A stretch of 64,000 bases of DNA from Malurus cyaneus samueli. Lineage: Eukaryota > Chordata > Aves > Passeriformes > Maluridae. The stretch spans positions 31,599,340-31,663,339 of the forward strand of contig CM019219.1 of the NCBI GenBank assembly GCA_009741485.1, given 5' to 3'. The notes under the pieces were generated by a model. That model was not told where the DNA came from. It was given only the letters and a program-made list of their open reading frames with translations, and did no database searches. Shown here in pieces: positions 13,600-25,854 of this stretch (its first letter is position 1; the number at the start of each line of letters is the position of its first letter). The position numbers were made by a program, and so were the translations under genes.

Positions 13600-14010
13600 A
13601 AAGATACTTTGCTCGTTTATTTTAACAACTGGAGTTAGCTTGAATTATTTATGCTAAAGCTTCATAATGCACTAGGAAATGCACTGAAACATATGTCATC
13701 CAAGGAATGAAGCCTGGGAAATGTGAAACCACGCTCCAGCCCTATTAAACCCGGGTTTAAGTGGGAAGAGGAGGAGGACCCTTTTTTATTTATATTTTTT
13801 TTCCTTTCCAGCAAATTAATAATGTGTGCTGATTAGCACAGAAGAGATTAGCAAGGTTCCTCTCCACGCGCTTTGTTTCGTCAATAGAAAGTTAATTAAC
13901 AGCCCTCTTGCCTTCTGACACCCAGTTATAAGGCAACACTCTGGACCTTAATCTTACATTATGAGTTTGTTAATTTTTAATTTTGGATATGAGCCGGGAC
14001 AAGAGGTGTT
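13600..14010. promoter_or_regulatory. Candidate conserved non-coding element
   Basis: AT-rich and non-repetitive, with CGTTTATTTTAAC, GAATTATTTATGC, AAGTTAATTAACAG and TTGTTAATTTTTAATTTTGG. It also has a perfect 16-bp inverted repeat with a 4-bp spacer: TGTGCT at 13825-13830 and AGCACA at 13835-13840, around GATT. This resembles a homeodomain half-site inside a palindrome. The block is gene-free and shows no transposon signature. Regulatory function is inferred only from motif density. Confidence 0.33.
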
Positions 14011-15952
14011 TTCAAAGTTTGGATTTACTCACACTTCCCATATTTCATATTTCAGGAGGATGCTGCATGAGGTAAAGCACTGGGGCTCTCTCTACCAGCA
14101 TGAAATTGCGACCTATTTTACCCCCAGAAAGTTATAAAAATTATATATGGTAAATTTGGGACATGCTATAGATAAGCAGGAGTGATAAGGACCAGAAACA
14201 CGGCATGACTTGCGAGACACGGAGGCTCTAAAGTGTTTTTAATAATGGGGTAAAGCTCTGTGAAGTAAGAACATCACCCTGTGACAGTCCCATGGACCCG
14301 AAGAAATGGATTTAAAGAGACTGCAGCCCTAAGGTGCAAATCCCCGGGATGAGGTGATGGTTTGCTGAGCTCAGGGTGAGGAAATGTCCAGTCCTGTAGC
14401 ACTGTGGTGCTGGGTCCAAATTAAAAATCAAATGAAGGCTAAATGTCTTGGGAGCTTTGGCACCCCAGCGTTTGTTCTGTCCCCCAAAACAGACACAGCA
14501 TTAGAGAAAAATGACATTACACCGTGGTTCTTTGCTCATACCTTCAGCTAACTCAGATGACTCAGTGGTTTGTGTTCCCACATTTGTCTTTACTTTCCCA
14601 TAATTAGCGCTCTCTCCCCATTAAAGCCCTGGCAGAGCTGCAGGTCCCATCCACATCAGAGCTGCTGCTGTCCCCCTCCCCGAGGGCAATGTCTGCAAAC
14701 CTGCCCGGAGTGAGTGCCGAGTCCACTGCCACCCAAATCCCTCAAAAGGACCAGCCAAAGTCCTTCTCCCCGCTCCCCCTGCCGGGTTTCAGCCCTCCCT
14801 CCCTCTCCAGCCACGGAGAAACCGCAAAGAAGAGAGGCTTTTGCCCAAAGACGCTGCCCGAATTAAGGACGAGCCAGAGCTGGCGGCCTTTGATCTCCAA
14901 AATAACTCATCTGGCTGGCAGCAGCTTCGCCCTGCCCTCCCCTCGCCTGCCCCCACCCCGCTTCATTAAAAGGAACAAAGAAAAAGTTGCTAATTAAAAG
15001 GAACAAGGGAAGGAGGGGGGAGAGCGTGTGGGAGGGAGAGGAGGGGTGGCGGAGCAGCGCGGATGCCGGGGTTGGGAAGGAGCCAAAAGCAAAGCTTTGG
15101 TGCCCATGTCCCGTGTCCAGGCTGACCTGGGTTGTTGGATCTGGGGCTGGGGTGCTGCTGGAACACCCCAAACCCCCAGCAAATTCAATCCAGGGGCAAG
15201 AAACAGCCAAAGCAGCCGTCTCGGGGCTGGTGCTGCAGGACCTGCTGTGTCCTGATGGAATTTAACAATGAATCCGCCTTCTCCCCACCCTCCAGCTGCT
15301 CTTTCTGGGGTGCAGGAAAAGGTGACCCATCATTTTGGCTGAGTCCCTGCTGGGCATGGCTCTGGTGCCCATCTCCCTGCTCGTGGCAGTCCAGAAAGTG
15401 GGGGTGCTTGTGAAAGAAGGACTGCAGAGCACGGTTATGGAGTAACTTTGGAGAAAAATGAGTGAGGTACCGATGTGTGAAACGTCTGGGTCTGGAAAGG
15501 TCTTGTGGGACTTATAGAGAGGGAAAAAATACAGCCTGCAGCTCCAAAAACCCCTTCTGTGTTTTTTTCACAGCACAGCACTCCAATCCTCTAACCCACC
15601 TCCAGGTGGGAAGAGACCCCACGTTTCAGGTGCTGTCCCTCTGTGGTGGATCCCCACTGCCCAGATCCCCTTCCCTGGCACTGCCTGGGCTCTGTCTCCT
15701 CTAATTTTGGGAATATGTGTTTTCTGGTGAAGGCAGCAGTGCTGTCTCAGACCCTGCATCTCTCCCTGCTGCCGAGGGAGGCTCCTGTGAAAGATTTGGG
15801 AACCAGGCAGGTCAGAGGAGCACCTCACCTCAGAATGTGTCTCCAGCCCAGGCCAGGTGAGGGACAAGGTGGAAAAATAAGGGTGGGTTTAGATCTGCTC
15901 ATACAAAACCTGCCAGCAACTTGCAGACCCCAGCAGAGGTCCATGTGCATCC

Positions 15953-17493
15953 TTCCATCCTATTCCTGCTCCCATCCTATTCCTGCTGCCATCCATTCCT
16001 GCTCCCATCCTATTCCTGCTGCCATCCCATTCCTGCTCCCATCCTATTCCTGCTCCCATCCTTTCCTGCTCCCATCCTATTCCTGCTCCCATCCTATTCC
16101 TGTTCCCATCCCATTCCTGCTCCATCCTATTCCTGCTCCCATCCTATTCCTGCTGCCATCCCTTCCTGCTCCATCCATTCCTGCTCCCATCATTTCTGCT
16201 CCCATCCTATTCCTGTTCCATCCTATTCCTGCTCCCATCCTGTTCCTGCTCCCATCCCATTCCTGCTGCCATCATATTCCTGCTCCCATCCTATTCCTGC
16301 TCCCATCCTATTCCTGTTCCCATCCCATTCCTGCTCCCATCCTATTCCTGCTCCCATCCCATTCCTGCTCCCATCCTATTCCTGCTCCCATCCTATTCCT
16401 GTTGCCATCCTATTCCTGCTCCCATCCTGTTCCTGCTCCCATCCCATTCCTGCTGCCATCTTTCCTTCCCATCATTCCTGCTCCCTCCTGCTCCCATCCC
16501 AGTTCCTGCTCCCTCCTCCTATCCTATTCCTCTCCCATTCCTGTTCCCATCCATTCCTGCTCCCATCCAATTCCTGCTCCCATCCCATTCCTGCTCCCAT
16601 CCTATTCCTGTTGCCATCCCTATTCCTGCTCCCATCTATTTCTGCTCCCATCCTATTCCTGTGCCATCCTATTCTGCTCCCATCTTATTTCTGCTCCCAT
16701 CCTATTCCTACTCCCATCCTATTCCTGCTGCATCCATTCCTTTCCCATCCATTCCTGCTCCCATCCCTTATTCCTGCTCCCATCTTATTCCTGCTCCCAT
16801 CCCATTCCTGCTTCCATCCCATTCTGCTCCCATCCCGTTCCTGCTCCCATCCTATTCCTGCTGCCATCCTATTCCTGCTCCTGTCCCATTCCTGCTACAC
16901 TCCCATTCCTGTCCCATCCTATTCCTGCTCCCATCCCATTCCTGCTCCCATCCTATTCCTGCTCCCATCCTATTCCTGCTCCCATCCTATTCCTGTGCCA
17001 TCCTATTCCTGCTCCCATCCTTTCCTGCTCCCATCCTATTCCTGCTCCCATCTTATTCCTGCTGCCATCCTATTCCTGCTGCCATCCTATTCCCTACAGC
17101 CATCCCATTCCAGCTCCCATCCTATTCCTGCTGCCATCCTATTCCTGTCGTCCATCCTGTTCCCATCCCATTCCTGCCCTCCATTCTGCTCCATCATTCC
17201 TGCTGCCATCCTCATTCTGCTCCCACCTATTCCTGCTCCCATCTGTCCCATCCATTCCTGCTCCCATCCCATTCCTGTTCCATCCCATTCCTGCTCCATC
17301 CCATTCCTGTTCCCATCATGTCCTGTTCCATCCCATTCCTCTCCATCCCATTTCTGCTCCATCCTATTCTTGCTCCCATCCTATTCCTGCTGCCATCCTA
17401 TTCCTGCTGCCAACCCATTCCTGCTCCCATCCTATTCCTATTGCCATCCTATTCCTTCTCCCATCCTATTCCTGCTGCCATCCTATTCCTGCT
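15953..17493. repeat. Minisatellite of 17-bp units (about 90 copies)
   Basis: The core unit is CCCATCCTATTCCTGCT, with variants CCCATCCCAT..., GCCATCCTAT... and CCTGTT. Because 17 is not divisible by 3 and the unit lacks stops in each + frame, all three frames stay open for long stretches, giving spurious proteins of up to 647 residues with a 17-residue period (PIPAPILFLLPSYSCSH). One-base deletions (for example CCATCCATT for CCATCCTATT) are more frequent in the interior than at the edges. The + strand is strongly pyrimidine-rich. It is not a gene. Confidence 0.95.
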
Positions 17494-18459
17494 CTACATG
17501 TTCCCATGAAGAGTGTGTCCTGTGCAGGGCCAGGAGCTGGGCTCCATGATCCCTGCATGTCCCTTCCAGCTCAGAATATTCCATGAATCTGTGTTCCCCT
17601 TCCAGCTGATGCTGGAGGGCCCTTTCAGAAGCACAAATCAAAGCTGTTCCCATCTCTACCTCCAAGCTGTCCCTGTGCCTGGTTTTGTGCATAATTCCTG
17701 TCTTCGGGCAGATGTGCCCTGCCCCTGCACAGATAACGCCCTGCTTCCACTGAAGTTGTTTCTATCTCTGCTGCCATGTGTGTGAATCCTCCTGCCTTCC
17801 AGGCCAGTAGCATTTTTGGAGGAAGACCCTTGAGCAATTCTGCATCCTCTCTGGGAAAATCTCAACTCTTTTGAGGGGATTTTTGTGGTTTTTATTACGA
17901 GGGTGATGCTTTTTCTCCTTGTTGCCTTCCCCATGAGTCATCCTTCATCTGCTGGCAACCTGGTGTTGTGCTGACAGACAATCTGACCTGACATCAGTGG
18001 GGTCAAAAAAATGTAAAAAAACCCCCCAAACCCAGAGCTTAACAATAAAATCGACAGCCAGGGCTGGCGTGGAGAGGAGAGAATCAGAAGGGTTGCTCAG
18101 GGAGCTGAGCAGCTGCCAGCGAGCAGAGGGGTGGAAAAGCAGAGCAGAGTGGAGAGAGGGCAAAAATCATGTGAAAGCCAAGGAGAAAAGGAGGACACAG
18201 AGAGCTGTAGGGGAGCAGGAAGGGTTTGTGAGGCTCTCGAGGGAGATTTTCTGGGTGCATCTCCAACTCAGGGGTCATGCTGTGGCCAGGTAGTGCCCAA
18301 ATTATCCTGGCCTCCAGGAAAAACACCACTTTTGTTTGGAAAAATGGGTCCTGTTCCACCTGTCTTGCCATTACAAATAGAGGAGCAGTGGGGAACATCA
18401 ACTTCCATCCAGGAGAATGGCAGCAAGGGTGGGGGGACAGCCCATTTCCCTGCCTTCTT

Positions 18460-18680
18460 ATCTGTCATTAACCCAGGTGCTAATGAGGTGCAACCAGACG
18501 GCTTCCTTCTCCTAATGGAGAGCTCCCAAGGAGCACTGCTGGCTAATGAGGACATTAGAGGCTGATCTCTCCCTTGTCATCCTCCTATCGTTTTAATATC
18601 AGGCTAATTTCACCGTAATGTAGATTAATTGGTGCGTTTTTGCCCGCAAATTCCTCTGACAGTCAAAAATATTTTTGAGT
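18460..18680. promoter_or_regulatory. Candidate conserved non-coding element
   Basis: Non-repetitive sequence with repeated GCTAATGAGG motifs (near 18479 and 18543), a TTTTAATATCAGGCTAAT core, GTAGATTAATTGG and AAAAATATTTTTGAG. The recurrence of the TAATGAG motif about 64 bp apart and the ATTA/TAAT cores suggest homeodomain sites. No ORF or transposon explains the block. Enhancer function is inference. Confidence 0.3.
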
Positions 18681-20639
18681 TTTTTTTTTAAATCGAACTT
18701 CCCACCCAAATGAAACAGCTTCCTTGGATTTGGAGGAGAGGTGGAGAAAAGGGGAGGATCTCTGCTGCAAACTAGAAACAAGACCCAGACAGAGGCTGAG
18801 CAGAAGGAAAAAACACATTTCATTACTCAGTGAGCAAATTTATCTCGTCCATTCCCTCACTGGGCGAGTGCCATTCTCTCTTTGATGGCAAGGCAGGATG
18901 AAAGGAGGCTAAACATGGCAAATAACATGAGGAAAAAGCAGAGGCGAGCATCATCGAGTGTCTGGAACCAAAAGCCTTCCCTTTGTGTAAATGTCTTTTC
19001 TCGCCTCCTTCCCAGGGTGAATTTGCCAATCCCTTTGTTTCCATGTGGTGAGCAGCCACAATCCAAGCCCTTGCTGTCCCACTGTTGTGCTGCAAGGCTG
19101 GAGAAGGGAATTGCACAGATCCATCTGAGGCAAAAGTTGTGCTTGTGAAAAGGAGCAGCGAGGGAAACCTCCAGCTCCTTCTTAGGAGGGTGTCAGAGCA
19201 AGGCTGGGTGGAAAATCCAACACAGGAAACCAACAGAGTCTTCTGAAAGCTGTCTAGAAGCAGGACAGCAGATCTGGCATGCTGCTTGATCCATCACTGC
19301 CGTGAGAGAGGAAGGGCAATTCAGAAAGGGAAATGAAATCGGAACAGTTTTACAAATATCCTTCAGATTTGGTGGCCTGAGCTGCTGGGAGCCCAGATTT
19401 GGGATCGCTGGAGTGTGGGCTGGGCAGTCCAAGTCTTTTTCTGTTGTTTCCCGTGGGTGGGGGAAGGAAGCTCAGCCTTGAGGAGCAGGGACTGGCCATG
19501 GACCTGATTCCATGGGCAATATGGACACACCTGACACCTGCCAATGGGCTGGGCTGGAGGAGCTGGTGGCAACCAGCACAGCTCAGAAAGGGCTTCAGCA
19601 TCAACGATTTTCTGCCGCCAGAAACATTCTCCACCTCCCAAGCACGCGATTCCGAGGTAACGCTTGCCTTTAATAAGGGAAAAAAATGCATTTCTTCAAC
19701 CTTGGATGTTCTTGGTGTTCCTCATTACTGGTGCCCTAATCACGTCCCCAGAAGGAAAAGCGAGATCCTTTTACACCTGACTAATTCTGCTGCTGCTGCT
19801 CAGGGCTGCTTTCACACCACTTCCCAAGCCTGCCAGGACACCCTTGAACCTGTTTCAGAAAGGTTAGGATGCTAATTAAGAAAAGCTATTCCCCCCACCC
19901 CAAACCCGAGGGAGAAATGTAAAAGAGTGTGTGAGGTGAGGGTAGATCTATTATTCCCAGTTTTCCTGTGCTGTGATGCCTGTGTCCCGCTTTTCCCCGG
20001 GGGAACCCGCCGCTCCTGCGGCCCCGTGTGGATTTGGGACCGGAGGTTAATTCACAGCCCTGTGATGCACGAGCTTTCCCGTTGCACAAATATTGATCCA
20101 AGGCTGTTCAAATATCCATCCTGGCTGGGATAGCAGCAGTGTGATTTTGTTGCTGGTGATGCACAAGGACATCAGAGGGGAAGGGAAGGAGAGATGGGTA
20201 GAACTGTGGGCTCGGCATCCACGTTCTTGCCTTCTCCCCTCCCTCCCCAACTTAAATATCTTTTTATTGACATTTGTCTCACTGGGCTGAGCGATCTTTC
20301 AAAGCAGCAGCGTTGTTCCGCCCTGGGCATTAATTAGACAATATCATTTCACCACTTGAGTTGTCTGAGCTGCCCGGGCAGCGTTCAGGAGAAGGTTAAA
20401 TAGAGCTGTTCAGTTCTGGGCAAATAAATCTCCCTTTGCTGGCTCAAAAAGAGGAGAGAACTGCTCTCCTACCTCTTTCTCAGAAGGGGAGCAGTCAGAG
20501 CAGCTCCTTTGCTGAAGGAGCACGAGCAGGGGTCGTTCTGTGCCCCAGCAACACAAAACCAGTGAGGCTGAGGAGACACCAAGGTTTTTGGGTTTTGAAC
20601 GTGCCCGGTGGCTCCACCTCTCTCCACGCCAGAGCTCTC

Positions 20640-20750
20640 CAGAATAATAATGAATAATTTTCTCCGTGCATAATAACGAGAAACCTTTGTGAATTAGCTG
20701 ATTAGTCAGCTCCCCTAATTAGCTAATTGCTGTGCTCTGCTTTCACTGGC
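20640..20750. promoter_or_regulatory. Candidate homeodomain-site cluster
   Basis: In about 100 bp there are AATAATAATGAATAATTTTC, GCATAATAACG, GAATTAGCTGATTAGTCAGC and CTAATTAGCTAATTGC. AATTAGC and CTAATTAG are repeated and partly palindromic. The density of TAATTA-type sites exceeds that of the flanks. The stretch is too short to say more without alignment. Confidence 0.33.
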
Positions 20751-22349
20751 GCTCTCCCGTTGTTTTCCCGACCTGGTTGGGTTGAAGGAAGGAGCGCGCA
20801 TGTGGCCGTGCTGAGATCTTATCCCGCTTTGAAGGCTTTAAACTCGCACGATTCAGGGGCTGACACGTGGCCGACCTTACACAACTCTCAGCCCTTTAGT
20901 GCTGTACCTGCCTCCCGTGCCAGGGACCAGCAGCCTCCTGGTGCCCACTTATGCAACCCTTCCCTCCTTCGTGCCCGCTGCTGCCAGCTATTCCCATTGC
21001 CCTCCCATCCATCCTCCTGCTCCGTGTGACATCCCACTGTCACCTGTGGGTCTCCCAAGGCAGGAGGAGAGGGGATGTGTTGTCTGGAGGTGTGAAGGCA
21101 CGGTGGCAGTTATGCAGGGTCAGGCCAGGCTGCCCCCAAACACAAGATCCCATCTCTGATTCGGGCAATTCCGGTGTAACTATGGGGTCAGCAGCAGTGG
21201 GGATTCTGCAGAACAGCTCCTGAGCCTCTCGTGGTTTGTAGATCAGGGACCTCCTCACCCACAAGCGATGTGTTTGTGCCTAACAGCTTCCTCACACGAG
21301 CTCTCGGCAAAAAACAAATCTGGATTTTTTTATGAACTCTGCCGAGCTCCAGGCAGGCACAGTTCCTGTGTCGAGGAGTCCCATGGTACAGAGACAGGCT
21401 AGGTATAAAAATAGCTCAGTTCATTTGTTCTGAACTGGTGAGTTTCCTCTGATGCCCCTAGTCCTTGCTCCAGGAGAGATGGAAACAGCGTTTCTTGTGA
21501 TTCTCAGATCTCTGTCGTATCCCTTTCCAAGGCTGAGGAGCCCTTTCCTTGCTAATATTCCTCATTCCTTTGATCATCTCATTGCCAGCCTCTGAAGCTG
21601 CTGCTCCCCAGATCTGTGATAGTTACCCTATAACCTTTGGGTGGGGAGGAGGGGGACAGCTTCGTGGAGAAGTCAAGGCTTTCTGCGTTTTCTTCAGCTC
21701 TTCCTCCTCTGCGAGTATTTACCTTGATCCTCCATGGAAATTTATGAGCATGATAGAAACCTGAGAGGGTCAAGGAGAGGAGGCTGCCTTGGTCAGGGGG
21801 GCCCAGGAAGGGAGAAAGTTAATGGATTGTGAAAGAGAGACTGAAGCATTCATGGGAAAGAGACAAAAAAAAGGGAAATGCCAGGAAAAAAACCCTCTGA
21901 GAATCTTCAGGTGGACTATTTAACATGGCTTTGGCCATCATCGTGGTCCATTTTCTGTCCCTTCTGCAGGGAAGGTGTGGGAGATGAGCAGGCATTGCAG
22001 GCCACACCACGGTGGAGATCTTCCACTCCCCAGGAGCTGCACAGAGCACCCTGGTTTAATTCTAGCAGCACCTTGGGCTCTCCTCTGAGTATTTTGGGGG
22101 ACTCCAGGTGGAGGTGACACACAGAGTTTGTGAAGCAGGGAACTCCCTTACCCCACACTCGGTGTTGGCTTTTTGGGTGCTGTTAAGTTGACTTTACCCT
22201 TTTGCTGCTGTCACATGGTGAAGGGTTCGGTGATGATGATCCCATCTGTAATCAGGGGCAGGATTGCCCCCTCCCCGCCCTCCTCCTGCCTTTCCCATTT
22301 ACAGATAGAAATGAAGTCGGTGGCACAGCCCCTTAAGCTGGTTAGACAC

Positions 22350-22690
22350 TTGAGACTTGCAAGTCCTTAAGCACATTAGCAGCTGGAGGTCCATTATTAT
22401 TCATTGGATCTCTCGGCCGATTGGAATCCTCCCTTTAATTGTGTGCATTTCCCTCTGTCCTTTTATCGCAGAAGAAAGGAGGGAGAAGGGCGAGAGAGTG
22501 GTGTTATCTCATTACCCATCCCGGCCCTGGGATGGGGCACGGGCTGGGCTCTGCTCTTCCCCTGCAGCAGAATGAGGGAGCAGTGCCCATTTTCCATGTT
22601 AATGACAAAACGACATCCCCCTTTCTATCTCCCTCAGCACACCGCAGTTCATAATTCACATTTCATTAACGCTGGCGGTGTTTCCCTTCT
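22350..22690. promoter_or_regulatory. Candidate conserved non-coding element
   Basis: AT-rich motifs CCATTATTATTCATTGG and CTTTAATTGTGTGC near 22390-22445, then TTCATAATTCACATTTC followed by ATTAACGC near 22648-22675, are separated by ordinary sequence. ATTCATTGG resembles a HOX/PBX-like or CCAAT-box-like core. This is a low-confidence regulatory candidate in gene-free sequence. Confidence 0.22.
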
Positions 22691-24264
22691 GCCAATGAAG
22701 AGATATTGGGAAGGCTTAGAGGAGCGGGAATTGGGGCAGGACCAGCTGAGGCAGCTGCTCCAGGCTGGGCTTGAAGCAGATGAGCTTTCAGAGCATCGCT
22801 CTGGGTGTTTATGTGTTTTATGTGCTGGGGTCACAGCTCCTCACCAGGAGGGAGAAGGTCCCTCCAGCCGGAGAAAACCCAAAAATATCCTGTTGGACAA
22901 GCAGGAGAAGTGTTGTGGGCCATCCCAATCTGGCCTGGCTGTGGTGACAGAGGGACTGTGACCAAAATTAATCCACAAACACGAGAGGTTTATGTCCAAA
23001 AAGAAGACAGAGGAGTCCCATAACTTTATTTGAATGAAGGGAGAGGCCGTGGAACATTTCCATGGGGTGTCTCTCATTGCTGGAGGGTACAGCCTCATTT
23101 TTATCCCAATTTCCCAGCTGCATTTCCCTCTCTCTTTCCCCATTTCTGAGGTACTTGAGAGGCACAGACTCCCCAATTTCCTTACAGACCCCTTCTCATG
23201 TGCATCCCCCCCTTTTTATTCTTTGTGTCTCTGTTCTTTTTCCCTAAATCCAGGGATTTATCACAGCCTTGGGTCAGTACCAGTCTGTGTCAATGGGTGG
23301 AATTCCTCTGGAATTTATGGTTCCTCCCATTACTCCTTTCTCCTGTACCTGGCCTGATCTACCAGCAGAGCCCACAGTTTGTTTGTAAAGACATCTCCCT
23401 CTCATTCCTTTCAGGAGAGAACTGGGGACACCAAAGCAAGGCCACCCCACGCTCGTGGGTCACACCCTGAACCAGTCACACTCTCAGCACACCAAACCCC
23501 TGGCAGGAGCGCTTTTGAAGGGGGTTAAACAAAACACACCCTCAGAGAAGTTGGCCATACAGGTCCTGCTGCCAGCTTGAAGAATTTTACATCAGGAGAC
23601 TTGTCTCTTGAGCTTGGTTTTCCACACACTGAAACATTAATCAACTTTTGAACCATGTACCCTATGAAATATTCATCTTTTCTCCTTGCGAAAAACAAAC
23701 CAGAAACCCCAGCCATCTTCAAAGCTGTCTTGTGGCATTCTGTGCTCTGATCCTTTAGGAATTGCTGTGTCATTTTCACCTAAGTTTATTCTGTGATTGC
23801 TCAAGAGCGAGTGAGCTAAAAATCGCTTCAAGAGGGGCCTTACCGGTGTGTCTGGGTTTGAGAGAAAAATGGGTTCTGGCTCAGAATCTGCTGGCCAGAC
23901 CCAAGCTGCTTCCCTGAAGGAGAAGAAAGGGGTTTAATGTCATTTTCAAACCTAATTTCATGGGGAGCCAATTCGTGCTGCGATCCGTCAGCAGGTGATT
24001 TCTTGATTAAAATGTTGGAAGAGAAAGCAGCTTGGATCAGCCACCCTTGAAAGGGGAAAAGTCTGTCGTGCTGGTCCTTTAAACTGGTGGAAAACCCTTC
24101 CCCAGCAGGCACTGATGTCTTGCAGGAAAGGCAAGAGCCACGAGGCTTGCAGGGATGATCTTTCCCTTCACAGAGATGGGTAAATATACCCTCAGCACGG
24201 ATGCTCCTCTCAAACTTATTAAACTCCGTGTGTGCTTGGAAAGGAGCCCTAATAAATAAGTGTT

Positions 24265-24280
24265 AAAAAAAAAAAAAAAA
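24265..24280. repeat. Poly-A run
   Basis: Sixteen consecutive A residues follow AATAAATAAGTGTT and precede GGAAATAAAAG. An AATAAA hexamer lies just upstream, but no retrogene body or target-site duplication is recognisable. Confidence 0.85.
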
Positions 24281-24414
24281 GGAAATAAAAGAAAAAGTCA
24301 GATATAAAACGTCTCTTCCATTAGCAGACCTCAAGGCACTTTTAGAAACATTGGATGAATGAAGTCTCTTCCTTGCCCTGTCTGGGCTAAACAAATCCAT
24401 CCTGTCCTTCAGCT

Positions 24415-24660
24415 CGATCTTGCAGTAATGTCATAATCCCACCTTTATTGCATCACTGTTGTCATGGAAATAACTGTGATTTCATAAAGTCTCCGTAATG
24501 ACTTTACCACAAGATCCATTAGGATGGGAAGATGGATTGTGAAGGCTAGAAAAATGTTTTCTTTAAGCAAATGCACGCTGGATAATTAGCAAATGCGGCA
24601 AAGGGAAGGAATGGAAATTGGATGGGAAGAAATAAATGGGTCCATCTTTAACACGGGCTA
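24415..24660. promoter_or_regulatory. Candidate conserved non-coding element
   Basis: Non-repetitive block with CAGTAATGTCATAATCCC, TTTATTGCATCACTG (bZIP/CEBP-like), GTAATGACTTTACC and GGATAATTAGCAAATGC. The ATGCAAAT-like and TAATTAG motifs point to POU/homeodomain type sites. No ORF or transposon match. This is inference from motif content only. Confidence 0.32.
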
Positions 24661-25854
24661 TTTATGAACATTTTCTTTGATTTGGTTTCAGATGGCACAG
24701 AGGCACTATTATAATATTCCAGATCAGCCCAGAAGTCCCATCCTTCAGGGCACAGTTAGCACATGTTGAACAGAAAGCTGAGCCCTGCCCTAACCTTTTC
24801 CCTCTGTGGTTCCTCAGGCTTTGAAATAAAGGTTTGGGGCTTTCCCTGGTGGCCCCAGAGCCTCCTGCTTTAGCTTTGCCTAGACACAGGCTGAGGAGGA
24901 GGATCCTGGGGCTTGTCCTGGCTGGGAAGCCTTTCACATCTCCAAGGTCTTTGGATTTGCCTGGAGTGGGTCACCCCTCCAAGGCCAGAGAGGTGCTTGG
25001 TGCTGGGATCCTGGGAGTCTGGAGGAGGCAGATGGTGGGATTAAACCTGGGATGAGATTAAACCAGGAGCTTGGCTGCAGAGTGGCAAAGAGGCTGTTTT
25101 GGTTGGTGTCTCGTTGAAGATGTTGAGGCTGTATGAGCTCCCTGTGAGTGTTCAGAGGTGCTGGATGCAATTCCTAATGGGAATGCCTGCAGGTGGGAAT
25201 GCCATTGAACCCTCCAAATGCACCCATTTCCCTGCCAGGAGACACAGGCAGGTGATGGAAGGTCTGGTGGAACAGCAGAGTTTTCTGAACGAGAGTCCTG
25301 CATCTCTCAGGGCTCCATGTATCCAAATGACCTTGCACCAACAGTTAACAGACAGAGGAATTCCTGCCCTGTTTTCTTCTCTCCAAGAGCCTTCTGATGC
25401 AGATGTTTTTTTCCTCATTTCTGCCTCCCTTAGGAGCATCTCAATCCCTAATTGAGAAGTATTTAATTTTAATTTCTGGGGATAAAAACCATTTGTGATG
25501 GTGAGGCACACATTGCTCACTGAACAGCCTGGCCCGTGACGATGGAGGAAAAGTCTTGGCAGCAGATTCCTGCTGTGACCTGGGCAATCCCTTCCCTCCC
25601 ATCCCAGTGCCCTCATGGCACAGCTGGCAGCACCCCAGTGGCTCCCTGGAGACTCAAATGAGGAGGAGCAGGGCAGTGGAGGTCAGGGAGGAGGTGTGGG
25701 AGCACCGTGCTGGGGAATGTGCAGGGAATGCTGAGCTGAGGGTGCTGGAGCAGCTCTCAGGGAGCAGGGGCTGCTGCTTGTGCTGCCCTCCCCTTCAGAG
25801 CTCAGCATCCCTCCAGCTCCTGTGTGCCAGCTCTGCCAGGAAAGCGCTCGTGAG

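Larger units (their letters stand above)
5586..15952. other. Gene-free unique sequence with AT-rich blocks
   Basis: No credible coding exon was found. The frame at 7593-8039 (- strand) and others of 100-150 codons have no recognisable domain and overlap equally long frames on other strands. The interval contains several AT-rich, homeodomain-motif-rich blocks listed separately, a poly-T tract near 9347, and a somewhat GC-rich stretch at 14640-15260 without a clear CpG island. Part of a large intron or intergenic desert is the simplest reading. Confidence 0.65.

Noticed and set aside
15643..17586. 647-residue + strand ORF (and a 542-residue one in another frame) rich in Pro, Ser, Leu and Cys
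   Set aside because: It is produced entirely by the 17-bp minisatellite, which is stop-free in all three + frames; no transcript or domain evidence.
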